Shown: positions 40,304-50,162 of the stretch, piece after piece
Layout: each line of letters begins with the position of its first letter
Position numbering within the stretch: the first letter of the stretch is position 1
Assembly: GCF_016107705.1 (NCBI RefSeq)
Contig: NZ_JAEHGC010000005.1
Span: 186,001 to 250,000 of the forward strand
Direction: 5' to 3'
DNA: 64,000 nucleotides
DNA from: Neobacillus cucumis
Lineage (GTDB): Bacteria; Bacillota; Bacilli; Bacillales_B; DSM-18226
The notes under the pieces: generated by a model
The model's input: the letters and a program-made list of their open reading frames with translations, nothing else
The model's database searches: none
Told to the model about the DNA's origin: nothing
Translations under genes and position numbers: made by a program

Positions 40304-41342
40304 ACGCTTACGCAATATTTTAACACCCGTTATTGCTGTTATTTTAGGGGTTATTGTTGGGACCATCATCATGTTAGCAAGTGGTTATGATCCTGTTGCC
40401 GCCTATTCAGCATTGTGGGACGGTGCCTTTGGTGATATTTACTATATTGGGGAGGTAATCAGACAGGTAACTCCATATATTTTAGCAGGTCTTGCCGTGG
40501 CCTTTGCCTTTAGAGTTGGGTTATTTAATATCGGCGTTGAAGGTCAATTTATTGTTGGCTGGCTTGCCGCCGTTTGGGTAGGGGTAACCTTTGATTTACC
40601 CAAAATCATTCATTTACCGTTAGCAATCATCGCAGCAATGGTAGCCGGTGGACTTTGGGCCTTTATTCCAGGCCTGTTAAAAGCACGTTTCCGTGTGCAT
40701 GAAGTAATTGTTACCATTATGATGAACTATGTTGCTTTGCATACTGTTAACTACATTATTAATAATAAATTAAATCAAGGGTCATCTAAAACAGGAATGG
40801 TTCGTGACTCAGCGTCATTACGTTCTCCGTGGCTTGAAGAATTAACCACCCATTCAACCATGCACTGGGGGATCATTATTGCCATCATCTGCTGCTTTAT
40901 TATGTGGTTCCTATTAGAAAAAACCACCCGTGGTTATGAGCTGCGTGCCGTAGGATTCAACCAAGATGCAGCACATTATGCAGGGATGAGTGTGAATAAA
41001 AATATAATTCTTTCCATGGTGATTTCAGGATGCTTCGCAGGAGTAGCCGGTGCAATGGAAGGTCTTGGTACTTTCGGCTATATGGCGGTTCAAGGCGGGT
41101 TTACAGGAGTAGGCTTTAACGGAATCGCGGTTGCATTATTGGGCGGAAATACAGCACTTGGAGTATTTTTCGCAGCCCTTTTATTCGGTATATTAAAAAT
41201 TGGAGCATTATCCATGCCGCTTGAGGCAGGAGTACCAAAGGAATTAGTGGATATCATTATTGCCTTGATTGTATTCTTTGTTGCTTCAAGTTATATCATA
41301 AGAATAGTTCTTGACCGATTCAGTAAGAAGGGGGTGAAGTAA
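40296..41342 (+). CDS. Nucleoside-type ABC transporter permease 1
   Basis: 348-residue BPD_transp_2 permease (NupP-like) with about eight to nine membrane segments and the motif FRVGLFNIGVEGQFIVG. Start overlaps the ATPase stop. It pairs with the adjacent permease to form the membrane channel. Confidence 0.92.
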   Translation: MSKRLRNILTPVIAVILGVIVGTIIMLASGYDPVAAYSALWDGAFGDIYYIGEVIRQVTPYILAGLAVAFAFRVGLFNIGVEGQFIVGWLAAVWVGVTFDLPKIIHLPLAIIAAMVAGGLWAFIPGLLKARFRVHEVIVTIMMNYVALHTVNYIINNKLNQGSSKTGMVRDSASLRSPWLEELTTHSTMHWGIIIAIICCFIMWFLLEKTTRGYELRAVGFNQDAAHYAGMSVNKNIILSMVISGCFAGVAGAMEGLGTFGYMAVQGGFTGVGFNGIAVALLGGNTALGVFFAALLFGILKIGALSMPLEAGVPKELVDIIIALIVFFVASSYIIRIVLDRFSKKGVK

Positions 41343-42302
41343 GTGAGCTTAATGGAAATTTTGACGATTGTAGTACCTTCCACCTTATTATGGGCAGCTC
41401 CACTTGTCTTCACTGCATTAGGCGGTGTATTCTCTGAACGTTCCGGTGTTGTTAATATCGGACTTGAAGGATTAATGGTTATAGGTGCTTTTGCAGCAGT
41501 TGTCTTCAACTTAACATTTGCCGGTACATTCGGTGCTGCAACTCCTTGGATATCGTTATTAGTAGCAATGGCAGCCGGAGCGATTTTTTCCATTCTCCAT
41601 GCCGTGGCGGCAATCACATTCCGTGCAGACCATACGGTTTCCGGGGTGGCCATCAACTTGTTAGCAACAGGACTTACCTTATTCCTTGTTAAATTAATTT
41701 ACAATAAAGGTGAAACGGACATTATCCAACAAAGCTTTAGTAAAATCGATGTTCCAATTTTAAAGGATATCCCTGTTATCGGAAAAATCTTTTTCCAAAA
41801 TACCTACTGGACTTCATTTGTAGCTATAATTGTTGCAATTATCGCATGGTATATTATTTATAAAACTCCATTCGGACTGCGTCTTCGTTCAGTGGGTGAA
41901 CACCCAATGGCTGCAGATACAATGGGGATTAACGTAACAAAAATGCGTTATTTAGGGGTTATTATTTCCGGTGCTCTTGGCGGAATTGGCGGCGGCGTTT
42001 ATGCTGAATCGATTTCTTCAAACTTCAGCCATTCCACTATCAGCGGTCAAGGTTTTATGGCACTTGCTGCAATGATTTTTGGTAAATGGCATCCGCTGGG
42101 TGCGATGGGAGCGGCACTATTCTTTGGTTTTGCCCAAAGTATCAGTATTATCGGCTCAAGTTTACCTTTCTTAAAAAATATTCCGGATGTGTACCTATTA
42201 ATTGCTCCATATGTGTTAACGATTTTAGCACTAGCTGGCTTTATAGGTCGGGCAGAAGCACCAAAAGCAGATGGTGTGCATTATATTAAAGGAAGTCGAT
42301 AA
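41343..42302 (+). CDS. Nucleoside-type ABC transporter permease 2
   Basis: 319-residue BPD_transp_2 permease (NupQ-like), with FSERSGVVNIGLEGLMVIGA, the counterpart of the motif in permease 1. GTG start directly follows the permease 1 stop codon, so translation is coupled. Last gene of the importer operon. Confidence 0.92.
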   Translation: MSLMEILTIVVPSTLLWAAPLVFTALGGVFSERSGVVNIGLEGLMVIGAFAAVVFNLTFAGTFGAATPWISLLVAMAAGAIFSILHAVAAITFRADHTVSGVAINLLATGLTLFLVKLIYNKGETDIIQQSFSKIDVPILKDIPVIGKIFFQNTYWTSFVAIIVAIIAWYIIYKTPFGLRLRSVGEHPMAADTMGINVTKMRYLGVIISGALGGIGGGVYAESISSNFSHSTISGQGFMALAAMIFGKWHPLGAMGAALFFGFAQSISIIGSSLPFLKNIPDVYLLIAPYVLTILALAGFIGRAEAPKADGVHYIKGSR

Positions 42303-42309
42303 GATTTCT

Positions 42310-42340
42310 ACCCTTGGACCATAAGTCCAAGGGTTTTCTA
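42310..42340 (+). terminator. Terminator of importer operon
   Basis: ACCCTTGGAC/GTCCAAGGGT with TTTTCT. Confidence 0.85.
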
Positions 42341-42480
42341 CGTTTGAAACTTGTGTGGGCCTACGTGGCAAATTATAGTAAAAGTATACGTCTGTTTAAC
42401 TAAGGAAAAGATAAAATAACTGCATGATTTTTTACATATGGTTAGATAAGGGATTTTTTTACTTTGAAGGAGGTATGAAA

Positions 42481-43761
42481 ATGGATGCTGTTGCAGACAA
42501 AATGACAGAAATGCAAGGATACAAGCTACATGTCATTGAAACAGATAAATATAAAACCAATACATTTATATGGAAAATGAAAGCACCATTATCGCAAGAG
42601 GACATAACCAAAAGGGCGCTGCTTCCCCATGTTTTACAAAGCAGTTCGGCAAAATTTCCATCTACTACGGCACTTCGTTCATATTTAGATGAATTATATG
42701 GAGCAACCTTGTTTGTGGATTTATCTAAAAAAGGTGAAAATCATGTTATAAGTTTTACCATCGAAATAGCCAATGAAAAATTTCTAAGTGACCCAAGTCC
42801 TTTATTGAAAAAAGGTTTTGAGTTATTGGCAGATATTTTAACGAAACCAAATGCTTCTGACAAAGCTTTCGATTCCGAGACAATCGAGAAAGAAAAAAGA
42901 ACATTAAAGCAGAGAATTCAATCTGTTTATGATGATAAAATGAGATACTCCAATGTCCGTTTAATTGAAGAAATGTGCAAAGGGGAGCTGTATGCTCTCG
43001 ATGTAAACGGGAACTTAGACGATGTTGATAAAATCACGCCAGAGACCTTATATGAATTTTATAAAAAAGCATTTTCTGAAGATGAATTAGATTTATATGT
43101 AATTGGTGATGTAAAAGAGGCAGAGGTTAAAAAAATAGCTGATGAATTGCTCAAATTTGAAACGCGAACACCAAAAAAACCGAACGCAGCAAATCAAAAG
43201 AAGATTGAGCAAGTGAATGAAGTGAAAGAAAAGCAGGATGTCAAACAAGGAAAATTAAATATCGGCTACCGTACCAATGTTCGCTATGGGGACCCCGATT
43301 ATTTTGCCCTGCAAGTTTTCAATGGTATTTTCGGTGGTTTTTCTCATTCCAAACTATTTATTAATGTAAGGGAAAAAGCCAGCCTTGCCTACTACGCCGC
43401 AAGTCGCTTGGAAAGTCATAAAGGATTGATGATTGTCGTTTCGGGTATTGATTTAAAGAATTATGATCAAGCAGTTGGAATTATCCATGAACAAATGGAA
43501 GCGATGAAAAAGGGTGATTTCACGGAAGAAGAATTAAACCAGACGAAAGCTGTGATTCAAAACCAAATGCTTGAGACTATAGATACTTCAAGGGGCCTAA
43601 TTGAAGTTTTATATCATAATGTGGTAGCTGATACCGATATTCATTTAAGTACCTGGGTTGAAGAAATGCAAAAAGTAACAAAGGAACAAATCGTGGCTGT
43701 TTCGGAAAAAATTCAGCTTGATACGATTTATTTCTTAACAGGAACGGAGGCGGGCCAATAA
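42481..43761 (+). CDS. ymfF: M16-like protein YmfF, catalytically inactive subunit
   Basis: 426-residue M16 fold protein. The position where active family members have HxxEH reads LPHVLQSSSAKFPS, so zinc binding is absent. The C-terminal half has the substrate-contact motif FINVREKASLAYYAASRLE. ATG 42481 sits 7 nt behind GAAGGAGG; the ORF is open upstream to 42424 but without a binding site. It overlaps ymfH by one base (TAATG), and the two probably form a heterodimeric peptidase. Confidence 0.9.
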   Translation: MDAVADKMTEMQGYKLHVIETDKYKTNTFIWKMKAPLSQEDITKRALLPHVLQSSSAKFPSTTALRSYLDELYGATLFVDLSKKGENHVISFTIEIANEKFLSDPSPLLKKGFELLADILTKPNASDKAFDSETIEKEKRTLKQRIQSVYDDKMRYSNVRLIEEMCKGELYALDVNGNLDDVDKITPETLYEFYKKAFSEDELDLYVIGDVKEAEVKKIADELLKFETRTPKKPNAANQKKIEQVNEVKEKQDVKQGKLNIGYRTNVRYGDPDYFALQVFNGIFGGFSHSKLFINVREKASLAYYAASRLESHKGLMIVVSGIDLKNYDQAVGIIHEQMEAMKKGDFTEEELNQTKAVIQNQMLETIDTSRGLIEVLYHNVVADTDIHLSTWVEEMQKVTKEQIVAVSEKIQLDTIYFLTGTEAGQ

Positions 43762-45053
43762 TGGAGAAACTTAAGTTTGACCAGCTCCAGGAAGAACTTT
43801 TTCATGAACAAATGGACAATGGACTACAGGTCTATATTTTACCGAAAAAGGGCTTTAATAAAACCTATGCAACCTTTACGACCAAATATGGTTCTGTTGA
43901 TAATTGCTTTATTCCGCTTGGGAAAGATGAGTATGTTAAGGTGCCTGATGGGATTGCCCACTTTTTAGAGCATAAGTTATTTGAAAAAGAAGATGGGGAT
44001 GTTTTTCAGCAATTTAGCCGTCAAGGTGCATCCGCCAATGCCTTTACTTCGTTTACAAGGACTGCCTATTTATTTTCCAGCACTTCAGATGTAGAAAAAA
44101 ATCTAGAAACGTTGATTGATTTTGTACAGGAACCTTATTTTTCGGAAAAAACAGTGGAAAAGGAAAAAGGAATCATTGGACAGGAAATTACGATGTACGA
44201 TGATAATCCTGACTGGCGTCTCTATTTTGGCTTAATTGAAAATTTATATCAAAACCATCCGGTTAAAATTGATATTGCCGGGACAATTGAGTCAATTTCC
44301 CATATTACGAAAGATTGGCTTTACGAATGCTACAATACATTTTACCATCCAAGCAATATGCTATTGTTTATTGTCGGACCGGTTGATCCAAACGCGATTA
44401 TGGATCAAGTAAGAGCAAACCAGGCGAAAAAACCATTTAAAGACCAGCCGGAAATCAAACGGAAATTTGACGAAGAGCCAGCTGCGGCTGCAGAAAAGAA
44501 ACAGGTACTTGAAATGAATGTCCAAACGCCTAAGTGCTTAGTAGGAATCAAAGCTCTTCATGTGGATCAAAAAGGCGATGAACTGTTAAAAAATGAATTA
44601 ACGACCAATATATTGCTTGATTTGTTATTCGGTAAGAGCTCGGAAAATTTTGATCGGCTCTATAAAGAGGGGCTGATTGATGACTCGTTTTCTTATGATT
44701 ATACCCAAGAGCAGGGGTTTGGGTTTGCGATGGTCGGCGGGGATACAAGGGATGCAGATCAGCTTGCTGAAAGACTTGAAAAAATGCTTCTGGATGCAAA
44801 GAATGGCAGCATCTTCACGGAAGAGCAACTGGAGCGGACGAAAAAGAAAAAAATAGGATCGTTTTTAAGAGCAGTCAACTCTCCTGAATATATTGCCAAT
44901 CAATTTACCCGGTATGCATTTAATGATATGGATTTATTTGATGTTGTTCCTACGCTTGAAAAGATAACCTTAAAGGATGTACAGCAATTGGCATCTGAAG
45001 TTGTTTCGGAAGAGCGATTTTCGGTTTGTCAGGTTATTCCGAAGAAACATTAG
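43761..45053 (+). CDS. ymfH: M16-family zinc peptidase YmfH
   Basis: 430 residues with an intact zinc motif HFLEH at 67-71 and the distal Glu region GIIGQEITMYDDNPDW. Active partner of YmfF, the arrangement known for heterodimeric M16 peptidases in bacteria and mitochondria. Substrate unknown. Starts within the ymfF stop codon. Confidence 0.92.
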   Translation: MEKLKFDQLQEELFHEQMDNGLQVYILPKKGFNKTYATFTTKYGSVDNCFIPLGKDEYVKVPDGIAHFLEHKLFEKEDGDVFQQFSRQGASANAFTSFTRTAYLFSSTSDVEKNLETLIDFVQEPYFSEKTVEKEKGIIGQEITMYDDNPDWRLYFGLIENLYQNHPVKIDIAGTIESISHITKDWLYECYNTFYHPSNMLLFIVGPVDPNAIMDQVRANQAKKPFKDQPEIKRKFDEEPAAAAEKKQVLEMNVQTPKCLVGIKALHVDQKGDELLKNELTTNILLDLLFGKSSENFDRLYKEGLIDDSFSYDYTQEQGFGFAMVGGDTRDADQLAERLEKMLLDAKNGSIFTEEQLERTKKKKIGSFLRAVNSPEYIANQFTRYAFNDMDLFDVVPTLEKITLKDVQQLASEVVSEERFSVCQVIPKKH

Positions 45054-45060
45054 TTTAGGA

Positions 45061-45086
45061 AAGCGTCGGAGAACGGCGCTTTTTTA
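45061..45086 (+). terminator. Terminator after ymfH
   Basis: AAGCGTCG/CGGCGCTT stem (one G-T pair) followed by six T residues. Confidence 0.8.
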
Positions 45087-45196
45087 TTATATTACTGTGT
45101 TAAAGGTCCTTGTTGATTTTCAACCCTATTGATTGGAGCGGAAATCAACAGTCAAATTTAACATAGCCTATTATATAAATAGAAAGAGTGAGGCTT

Positions 45197-45919
45197 TTGA
45201 AAAAATATGCACTCATCACGGGAGCAAGCGGAGGTATCGGACAAGCAATTGCATTAACCTTAGCTGCAAATGGCTACCATCTATATTTACATTACAATCG
45301 AAATGAAAAAATGATAACGGATTTAATGGAAAAATTACAATCGTATGGCGGGGAGTATATGTCTATTCACGCGGATCTGGCAGATTCAAATGGATACAAA
45401 AAAATTTGTTCGCAAATTTTTTCACTTGATGCCATTATTCATTGCGGTGGCAACAGTCATTATGGACTGCTAGTGGATCTGTCACAGGAAGAGGCGGCAG
45501 CGTTAATGAACATACATGTTCTAAATCCTTTAATGATGACCAAAGAATTATTGCCGAAATTATATCGTAAGGGGTCAGGGAGTATCGTGGTCATTACTTC
45601 AATTTGGGGACAAACCGGAGCTGCCTGTGAAGTTGCCTATTCCACTGCGAAGGGCGCTCAAATAGCCTTTGTGAAAGCGTTAAGTAAAGAAGTAGCTCGG
45701 AATGGCATCCGAGTAAATGCGATTGCTCCTGGTGCCGTAGCAACGCCGATGATGACGGGTTTTACTAAGGAAGAATTGGAATCCATCCATGAAGAAATCC
45801 CAATGGGAAGGCTTGGATTACCGGAAGAAATCGCAAAAGGCACCGCCTTTTTATTATCTGAAGAATCGTCGTACATAACAGGACAAATTCTTGCCATAAA
45901 CGGTGGCTGGTACACTTAA
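45197..45919 (+). CDS. ymfI: Short-chain dehydrogenase/reductase YmfI
   Basis: 240-residue classical SDR. NAD(P) site TGASGGIGQAI at the N terminus, catalytic YSTAK (Tyr-x-x-x-Lys) after ITSIWGQTG, C-terminal FLLSEESSYITGQILAINGGW. Related to FabG-type reductases (EF-P 5-aminopentanone reductase YmfI in B. subtilis). TTG 45197 gives the usual MKKYALITGASG; GTG 45188 is also in frame. Confidence 0.9.
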   Translation: MKKYALITGASGGIGQAIALTLAANGYHLYLHYNRNEKMITDLMEKLQSYGGEYMSIHADLADSNGYKKICSQIFSLDAIIHCGGNSHYGLLVDLSQEEAAALMNIHVLNPLMMTKELLPKLYRKGSGSIVVITSIWGQTGAACEVAYSTAKGAQIAFVKALSKEVARNGIRVNAIAPGAVATPMMTGFTKEELESIHEEIPMGRLGLPEEIAKGTAFLLSEESSYITGQILAINGGWYT

Positions 45920-45996
45920 AAATTAAATTTTAAGATGAATAAATCCCTTTGGAAAGTCACAAAATATCCTTGTACTATTCTAAAGGAGGGTTTTAA

Positions 45997-46254
45997 ATGT
46001 CTGTTTTAGATAACTGGAAACAGTGGGAAGACTTTTTAGCTGATCGTCTGCATCATGCGCAAAATGAGGGAATGAGTGAGGGAGCTGTCAACAACCTTGC
46101 ATTTCAAATTGGTGATTATTTAGCAAGCCAGGTAGAGCCAAAAAATGAGCAGCAAAGAGTTCTTTCAGATTTATGGTCTGTTGCAGACAAACAAGAACAA
46201 CAAGCTATTGCCAATATAATGGTTAAACTTATTTCAAATAACGGTACTCGTTAA
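45997..46254 (+). CDS. ymfJ: DUF3243 protein YmfJ
   Basis: 85-residue helical protein (VLDNWKQWEDFLADRLHHAQ) of the DUF3243 family, function unknown, placed as in B. subtilis between ymfI and ymfK. ATG behind AAAGGAGGG; own terminator. Confidence 0.88.
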   Translation: MSVLDNWKQWEDFLADRLHHAQNEGMSEGAVNNLAFQIGDYLASQVEPKNEQQRVLSDLWSVADKQEQQAIANIMVKLISNNGTR

Positions 46255-46255
46255 G

Positions 46256-46282
46256 AGAGAGGCAGGTCCTCTCTTTTTTTCT
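46256..46282 (+). terminator. Terminator after ymfJ
   Basis: AGAGAGG/CCTCTCT with seven T residues. Confidence 0.9.
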
Positions 46283-46425
46283 TTGTTTATATTTTCTCCC
46301 TGATTTAAGGTCATTCTCCTTGTTTTTTCTTTCATCTTCACTCAAAATCATTTATTATAAGGTTTAGATATCGGAATGTGAAAATTTGTCGAATCATTCA
46401 CGCCTATACTTAGGGGGTTTTTATT

Positions 46426-47217
46426 GTGGAGAAAAAAGAATGGTATTTAGAATATGAGATTCAAAAAAACCGTCCCGGTTTGTTGGGCGACATTTCATCG
46501 CTATTAGGTATGCTTGCTATTAATATTGTAACGATTAATGGTGTGGATGAAGGCAGACGCGGCCTTTTAATTAAAGCAAAAGATGATGATCAAATTAAAC
46601 GTTTAGAGTCAATTCTTAATACAATGGATACAATAAAATTAATCAAGTTGAGAGAACCAAAACTGCGTGATCGTCTCGCCGTCAGACATGGGCGTTATAT
46701 CCAGAGAGATGCGGATGATAAAAAAACATTCCGCTTTGTAAGGGATGAACTTGGATTATTAGTTGATTTTATGGCAGAATTGTTTAAACAGGAGGGCCAT
46801 AAGTTAATTGGAATTCGTGGGATGCCTCGTGTTGGCAAAACAGAATCTCTTGTTGCGGCAAGTGTTTGTGCGAATAAAAGGTGGTTGTTCGTTTCTTCCA
46901 CTCTTTTAAAACAAACAATCCGAAATCAACTAATTCAAGATGAGTATAATGAAAATAATTTATATATTTTGGATGGGATTGTCTCAACGAAACGTGCAAG
47001 TGAACGCCATTGGCAGCTTGTTCGTGAAATAATGCGTATGCCTGCCGTGAAGGTAATAGAACATCCAGACGTTTTCGTTCAAAATTCAGAGTACACACTC
47101 GATGATTTTGATTACATTATCGAGTTAAGAAATGACGCGGACGAAGAGATTACATATGAGGTAGTAGAACAGAATAACTTACTCTCCGGGTCTGATTTTG
47201 GAGATTTTGATTTTTGA
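46426..47217 (+). CDS. ymfK: DUF3388 protein YmfK with ACT and P-loop-like parts
   Basis: 263 residues: N-terminal ACT-like domain (1-75; EIQKNRPGLLGDISSLLGML) and a C-terminal part with GIRGMPRVGKTESLVAAS (about 126-143), which resembles a Walker A loop, and an acidic end. Function unknown. GTG start behind AGGGGG. It precedes rodZ by 20 nt and is probably co-transcribed with it. Confidence 0.85.
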   Translation: MEKKEWYLEYEIQKNRPGLLGDISSLLGMLAINIVTINGVDEGRRGLLIKAKDDDQIKRLESILNTMDTIKLIKLREPKLRDRLAVRHGRYIQRDADDKKTFRFVRDELGLLVDFMAELFKQEGHKLIGIRGMPRVGKTESLVAASVCANKRWLFVSSTLLKQTIRNQLIQDEYNENNLYILDGIVSTKRASERHWQLVREIMRMPAVKVIEHPDVFVQNSEYTLDDFDYIIELRNDADEEITYEVVEQNNLLSGSDFGDFDF

Positions 47218-47237
47218 AAATTGGAAGGTGTTAAAAG

Positions 47238-48143
47238 TTGACTGAATTAGGTAATCGACTAAAAGAAGCCCGATTAGCCAAAAACTTGAGTTTGGACGAT
47301 GTACAGGCCATTACAAAAATCCAAAAGCGTTACTTAATTGGTATTGAAGAAGGAAATTACTCTAGTATGCCGGGGAATTTTTATGTCCGTGCCTTTATTA
47401 AGCAGTATGCAGAGGCGCTTCAACTAAATCCCGATGAAGTTTTTGAAACCTATAAAAGTGATATCCCTATCACTCATAATGAAGAAATTACGGATCAATT
47501 ATCGAGGGTGAAAAGCCGCAAAGCGATTTCAGAAGGGAATTCGAAATTTTTTGATGTGCTTCCGAAAATACTAATTGGTGTTTTTGTTATTGGGGTTGCA
47601 GGGTTAGTCTATTATTTTCTATTAAGTCATGCGAGCAGTGATTCGAATGAATCCATTAATAAGATGAATGACCAGGCTAAACTTGAAAAGTCTCAAAATC
47701 TTGAAGAGGCAAAAGCGACAGAAACAAAAAAATCAAAAGCTACAAAAGTTAAAAACAGTACAAATGAAAATAAGAACAACGGAAATACTTCTGCTGAAAC
47801 CGCTTCTCAGCAGGATTTAAAAGTGGTTCAAAGCAGCGGCCCAAATACCACATTTAAATTAAGCAACACAGATAAATTTAAAGTTAAATTGGTTTCAAAG
47901 GGTCAAACATGGGTGAATATTAAGAATGGCAAGGGTTATTCTTTCTTCCAGGGGATGCTAACTACAGATGGTACAGATAGTAAAACAGTAGATTTATCGA
48001 AGGAAAATCAGGCTGTGATTGTTGTAGGCAGAACATTGGACACGGAGATTTATGTAAATGATCAAAAGCTAGAGTATGCAGTGGCACCGACTGAAATGGT
48101 TCGTCAGAACATTACGATTCAATATGTTCCGAAGAACAAATAG
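47238..48143 (+). CDS. rodZ: RodZ-like helix-turn-helix membrane protein YmfM
   Basis: Cell-shape protein linking MreB to the elongation machinery. 301 residues: N-terminal HTH of the RodZ type (GNRLKEARLAKNLSLDDVQ to about 75), one membrane segment (about 109-131, ILIGVFVIGVAGLVYYFLL), a Lys/Asn/Thr-rich extracytoplasmic linker, and a C-terminal DUF4115 beta domain. TTG start behind GGAAGGTG. Followed by pgsA as in B. subtilis. Confidence 0.9.
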   Translation: MTELGNRLKEARLAKNLSLDDVQAITKIQKRYLIGIEEGNYSSMPGNFYVRAFIKQYAEALQLNPDEVFETYKSDIPITHNEEITDQLSRVKSRKAISEGNSKFFDVLPKILIGVFVIGVAGLVYYFLLSHASSDSNESINKMNDQAKLEKSQNLEEAKATETKKSKATKVKNSTNENKNNGNTSAETASQQDLKVVQSSGPNTTFKLSNTDKFKVKLVSKGQTWVNIKNGKGYSFFQGMLTTDGTDSKTVDLSKENQAVIVVGRTLDTEIYVNDQKLEYAVAPTEMVRQNITIQYVPKNK

Positions 48144-48167
48144 TCATCGTAATGATGACTATTTTTC
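48139..48167 (+). terminator. Terminator after rodZ
   Basis: AATAGTCATC/GATGACTATT overlapping the stop codon, then a T run. Confidence 0.85.
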
Positions 48168-48239
48168 AGTTTTTTATTAAATTGAAATAGTTTAGTTTAT
48201 TTCAATTGTGTTCTTGTTTTTTAATTAGGAGGAAATTTT

Positions 48240-48818
48240 ATGAATATACCAAATAGGATAACGGTATCGAGAATATTATTAATTCCAATATTCTTAATCA
48301 TTATGCTAGTCCCCTTTAAATGGGGAAATTTACATTTGCTTGGAGTTGACCTGCCGGTTACCCATTTTGTTGGGGCTCTTATCTTTATTATTGCCTCTAC
48401 TACTGACTGGGTGGACGGGTATTACGCCCGCAAATATAATCTTGTGACAAATATGGGGAAATTCCTAGATCCCCTCGCTGATAAATTACTTGTTTCTGCA
48501 GCTTTGATTGTGCTAGTTGAGCTGGGGTACGCTGCGTCATGGATTGTCATTGTCATCATTAGCAGGGAGTTTGCGGTTACGGGACTACGCCTGCTGCTTG
48601 CTGGTGAAGGCGAGGTTGTTGCGGCAAATATGCTTGGGAAAATTAAAACCTGGACCCAGATCATTGCGATTTCTGCACTTCTATTACATAATATTTTTTT
48701 TGAAATGGTCTCATTCCCATTTGCTGATATTGCCTTATGGGTAGCATTGATTTTTACCATCTGGTCGGGCTGGGATTATTTTGCGAAAAACAGCCATGTG
48801 CTGAAGAATTCTAAATAA
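48240..48818 (+). CDS. pgsA: CDP-diacylglycerol-glycerol-3-phosphate 3-phosphatidyltransferase
   Basis: Commits CDP-diacylglycerol (from CdsA, upstream in this window) to phosphatidylglycerol phosphate. 192 residues, about five membrane segments. The CDP-alcohol phosphotransferase motif is complete: DGYYAR followed by GKFLDPLADK. ATG behind AGGAGG. Confidence 0.97.
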   Translation: MNIPNRITVSRILLIPIFLIIMLVPFKWGNLHLLGVDLPVTHFVGALIFIIASTTDWVDGYYARKYNLVTNMGKFLDPLADKLLVSAALIVLVELGYAASWIVIVIISREFAVTGLRLLLAGEGEVVAANMLGKIKTWTQIIAISALLLHNIFFEMVSFPFADIALWVALIFTIWSGWDYFAKNSHVLKNSK

Positions 48819-48834
48819 TAGGAAGTGATGGATT

Positions 48835-50085
48835 GTGAACGCAGAAATTATCGCAGTTGGCTCAGAGTTACTTCTTGGGCAAATTGTCAATACAAATGCA
48901 CGGTTTATCTCTCAGCATTTAGCAGGTGCAGGCATTAATGTCTATTATCATACCGTAGTTGGAGATAACCCTGATCGTTTAAAATCAGCTATCGAGATTG
49001 CCGAAGACCGATCTGATTTGATTATTTTTACAGGCGGTCTGGGGCCAACGAAAGATGATTTGACGAAAGAAACGATTGCAAAGCATATCGGTAAGGAATT
49101 GGTTTTTGACGAAAATGCCTTGGAGTCAATTGAGGCTTATTTTAAGAAAACAAATCGTCAGATGACGGAAAATAATCGGAAACAAGCACTTGTATTAGAA
49201 GGCTCTCACGTTTTGGCCAATGATCACGGGATGGCACCGGGAATGGTGGTTGAGAGTAAGGGGCATGTTTATATGCTATTGCCTGGACCGCCGAAGGAAA
49301 TGGAACCGATGTTCATTGAATACGGTCTTACGGCATTGTCATTGCAAGTGAAGAGTAATGATAAAATTGTATCCAGAGTGCTACGCTTTTTCGGGATTGG
49401 CGAAGCCGCATTGGAAACTGAAATTATCGATCTCATTGATTCACAGAGTAATCCTACGATTGCCCCATTAGCTGGAGATGGCGAGGTAACCTTAAGATTA
49501 ACGGCGAAGCATCAGGACCATGATATGGCTATTAAAATGCTCGATGAGATTGAGCAAAAGATTAGTGCCCGAGTCGGACAATTTTTATATGGCTATAACA
49601 ATACATCGCTAGTTGAAGAGTTAAGTAAAGTTTTAAAAGCGAAGAATGTAACCATTGGGGCTGCCGAAAGCCTGACAGGCGGAATGTTTCAGCAGGAGTT
49701 AACCTCCGTCCCCGGTGCAAGTTCGATTTTAAAAGGCGGCGTTGTTTGCTATACAAATGAAGTGAAACACCAGGTGTTAAAAGTGAAGCAGGAAACTATT
49801 GATACGTACGGAGTTGTAAGTGAGCAGTGTGCGTTGGAGTTAGCTGAAAATGTTTCAAGTCTTGTAGGTGCGGATATTGGCATCAGTTTTACAGGAGTTG
49901 CCGGACCGGATGAACAGGAAGGAAAGCCGGTTGGTACGGTTTATATTGGACTTTCTATTAAGGGACAACCGGGTGTTGTGGAAAAAGTAATCCTTGCCGG
50001 TTCAAGGGAAGCGAACCGGACCCGTGCGGTGAAATTTGGTTGCTATTATTTGCTTAAACATTTAAAAGAATCACAGAATGCTTAG
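48835..50085 (+). CDS. cinA: CinA, competence/damage-inducible protein
   Basis: 416 residues: N-terminal MoCF/COG1058 domain ([30 protein letters not shown]) and a C-terminal nicotinamide nucleotide amidase domain ([31 protein letters not shown]). Predicted role in pyridine nucleotide salvage; in several Gram-positives it links RecA to the membrane during competence and is co-transcribed with recA. GTG start. A terminator at its end and a 600-nt gap make co-transcription with recA partial here. Confidence 0.95.
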   Translation: MNAEIIAVGSELLLGQIVNTNARFISQHLAGAGINVYYHTVVGDNPDRLKSAIEIAEDRSDLIIFTGGLGPTKDDLTKETIAKHIGKELVFDENALESIEAYFKKTNRQMTENNRKQALVLEGSHVLANDHGMAPGMVVESKGHVYMLLPGPPKEMEPMFIEYGLTALSLQVKSNDKIVSRVLRFFGIGEAALETEIIDLIDSQSNPTIAPLAGDGEVTLRLTAKHQDHDMAIKMLDEIEQKISARVGQFLYGYNNTSLVEELSKVLKAKNVTIGAAESLTGGMFQQELTSVPGASSILKGGVVCYTNEVKHQVLKVKQETIDTYGVVSEQCALELAENVSSLVGADIGISFTGVAGPDEQEGKPVGTVYIGLSIKGQPGVVEKVILAGSREANRTRAVKFGCYYLLKHLKESQNA

Positions 50086-50107
50086 AGGCGTTCTGTGATT
50101 CTTTTTT
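50068..50107 (+). terminator. Terminator at end of cinA
   Basis: GAATCACAGAA/TTCTGTGATTC, 11-bp stem overlapping the last cinA codons, then six T residues. Confidence 0.9.
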
Positions 50108-50162
50108 GTTTTGATGGTGGTTTTGATTGGGGGGATGAGTGGAAGGGAATACAGAGGTGGAC

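Noticed and set aside
42424..42480. N-terminal extension of YmfF from 42424
   Set aside because: The GAAGGAGG box lies inside this extension, right before ATG 42481, and the extension is not expected from the family.
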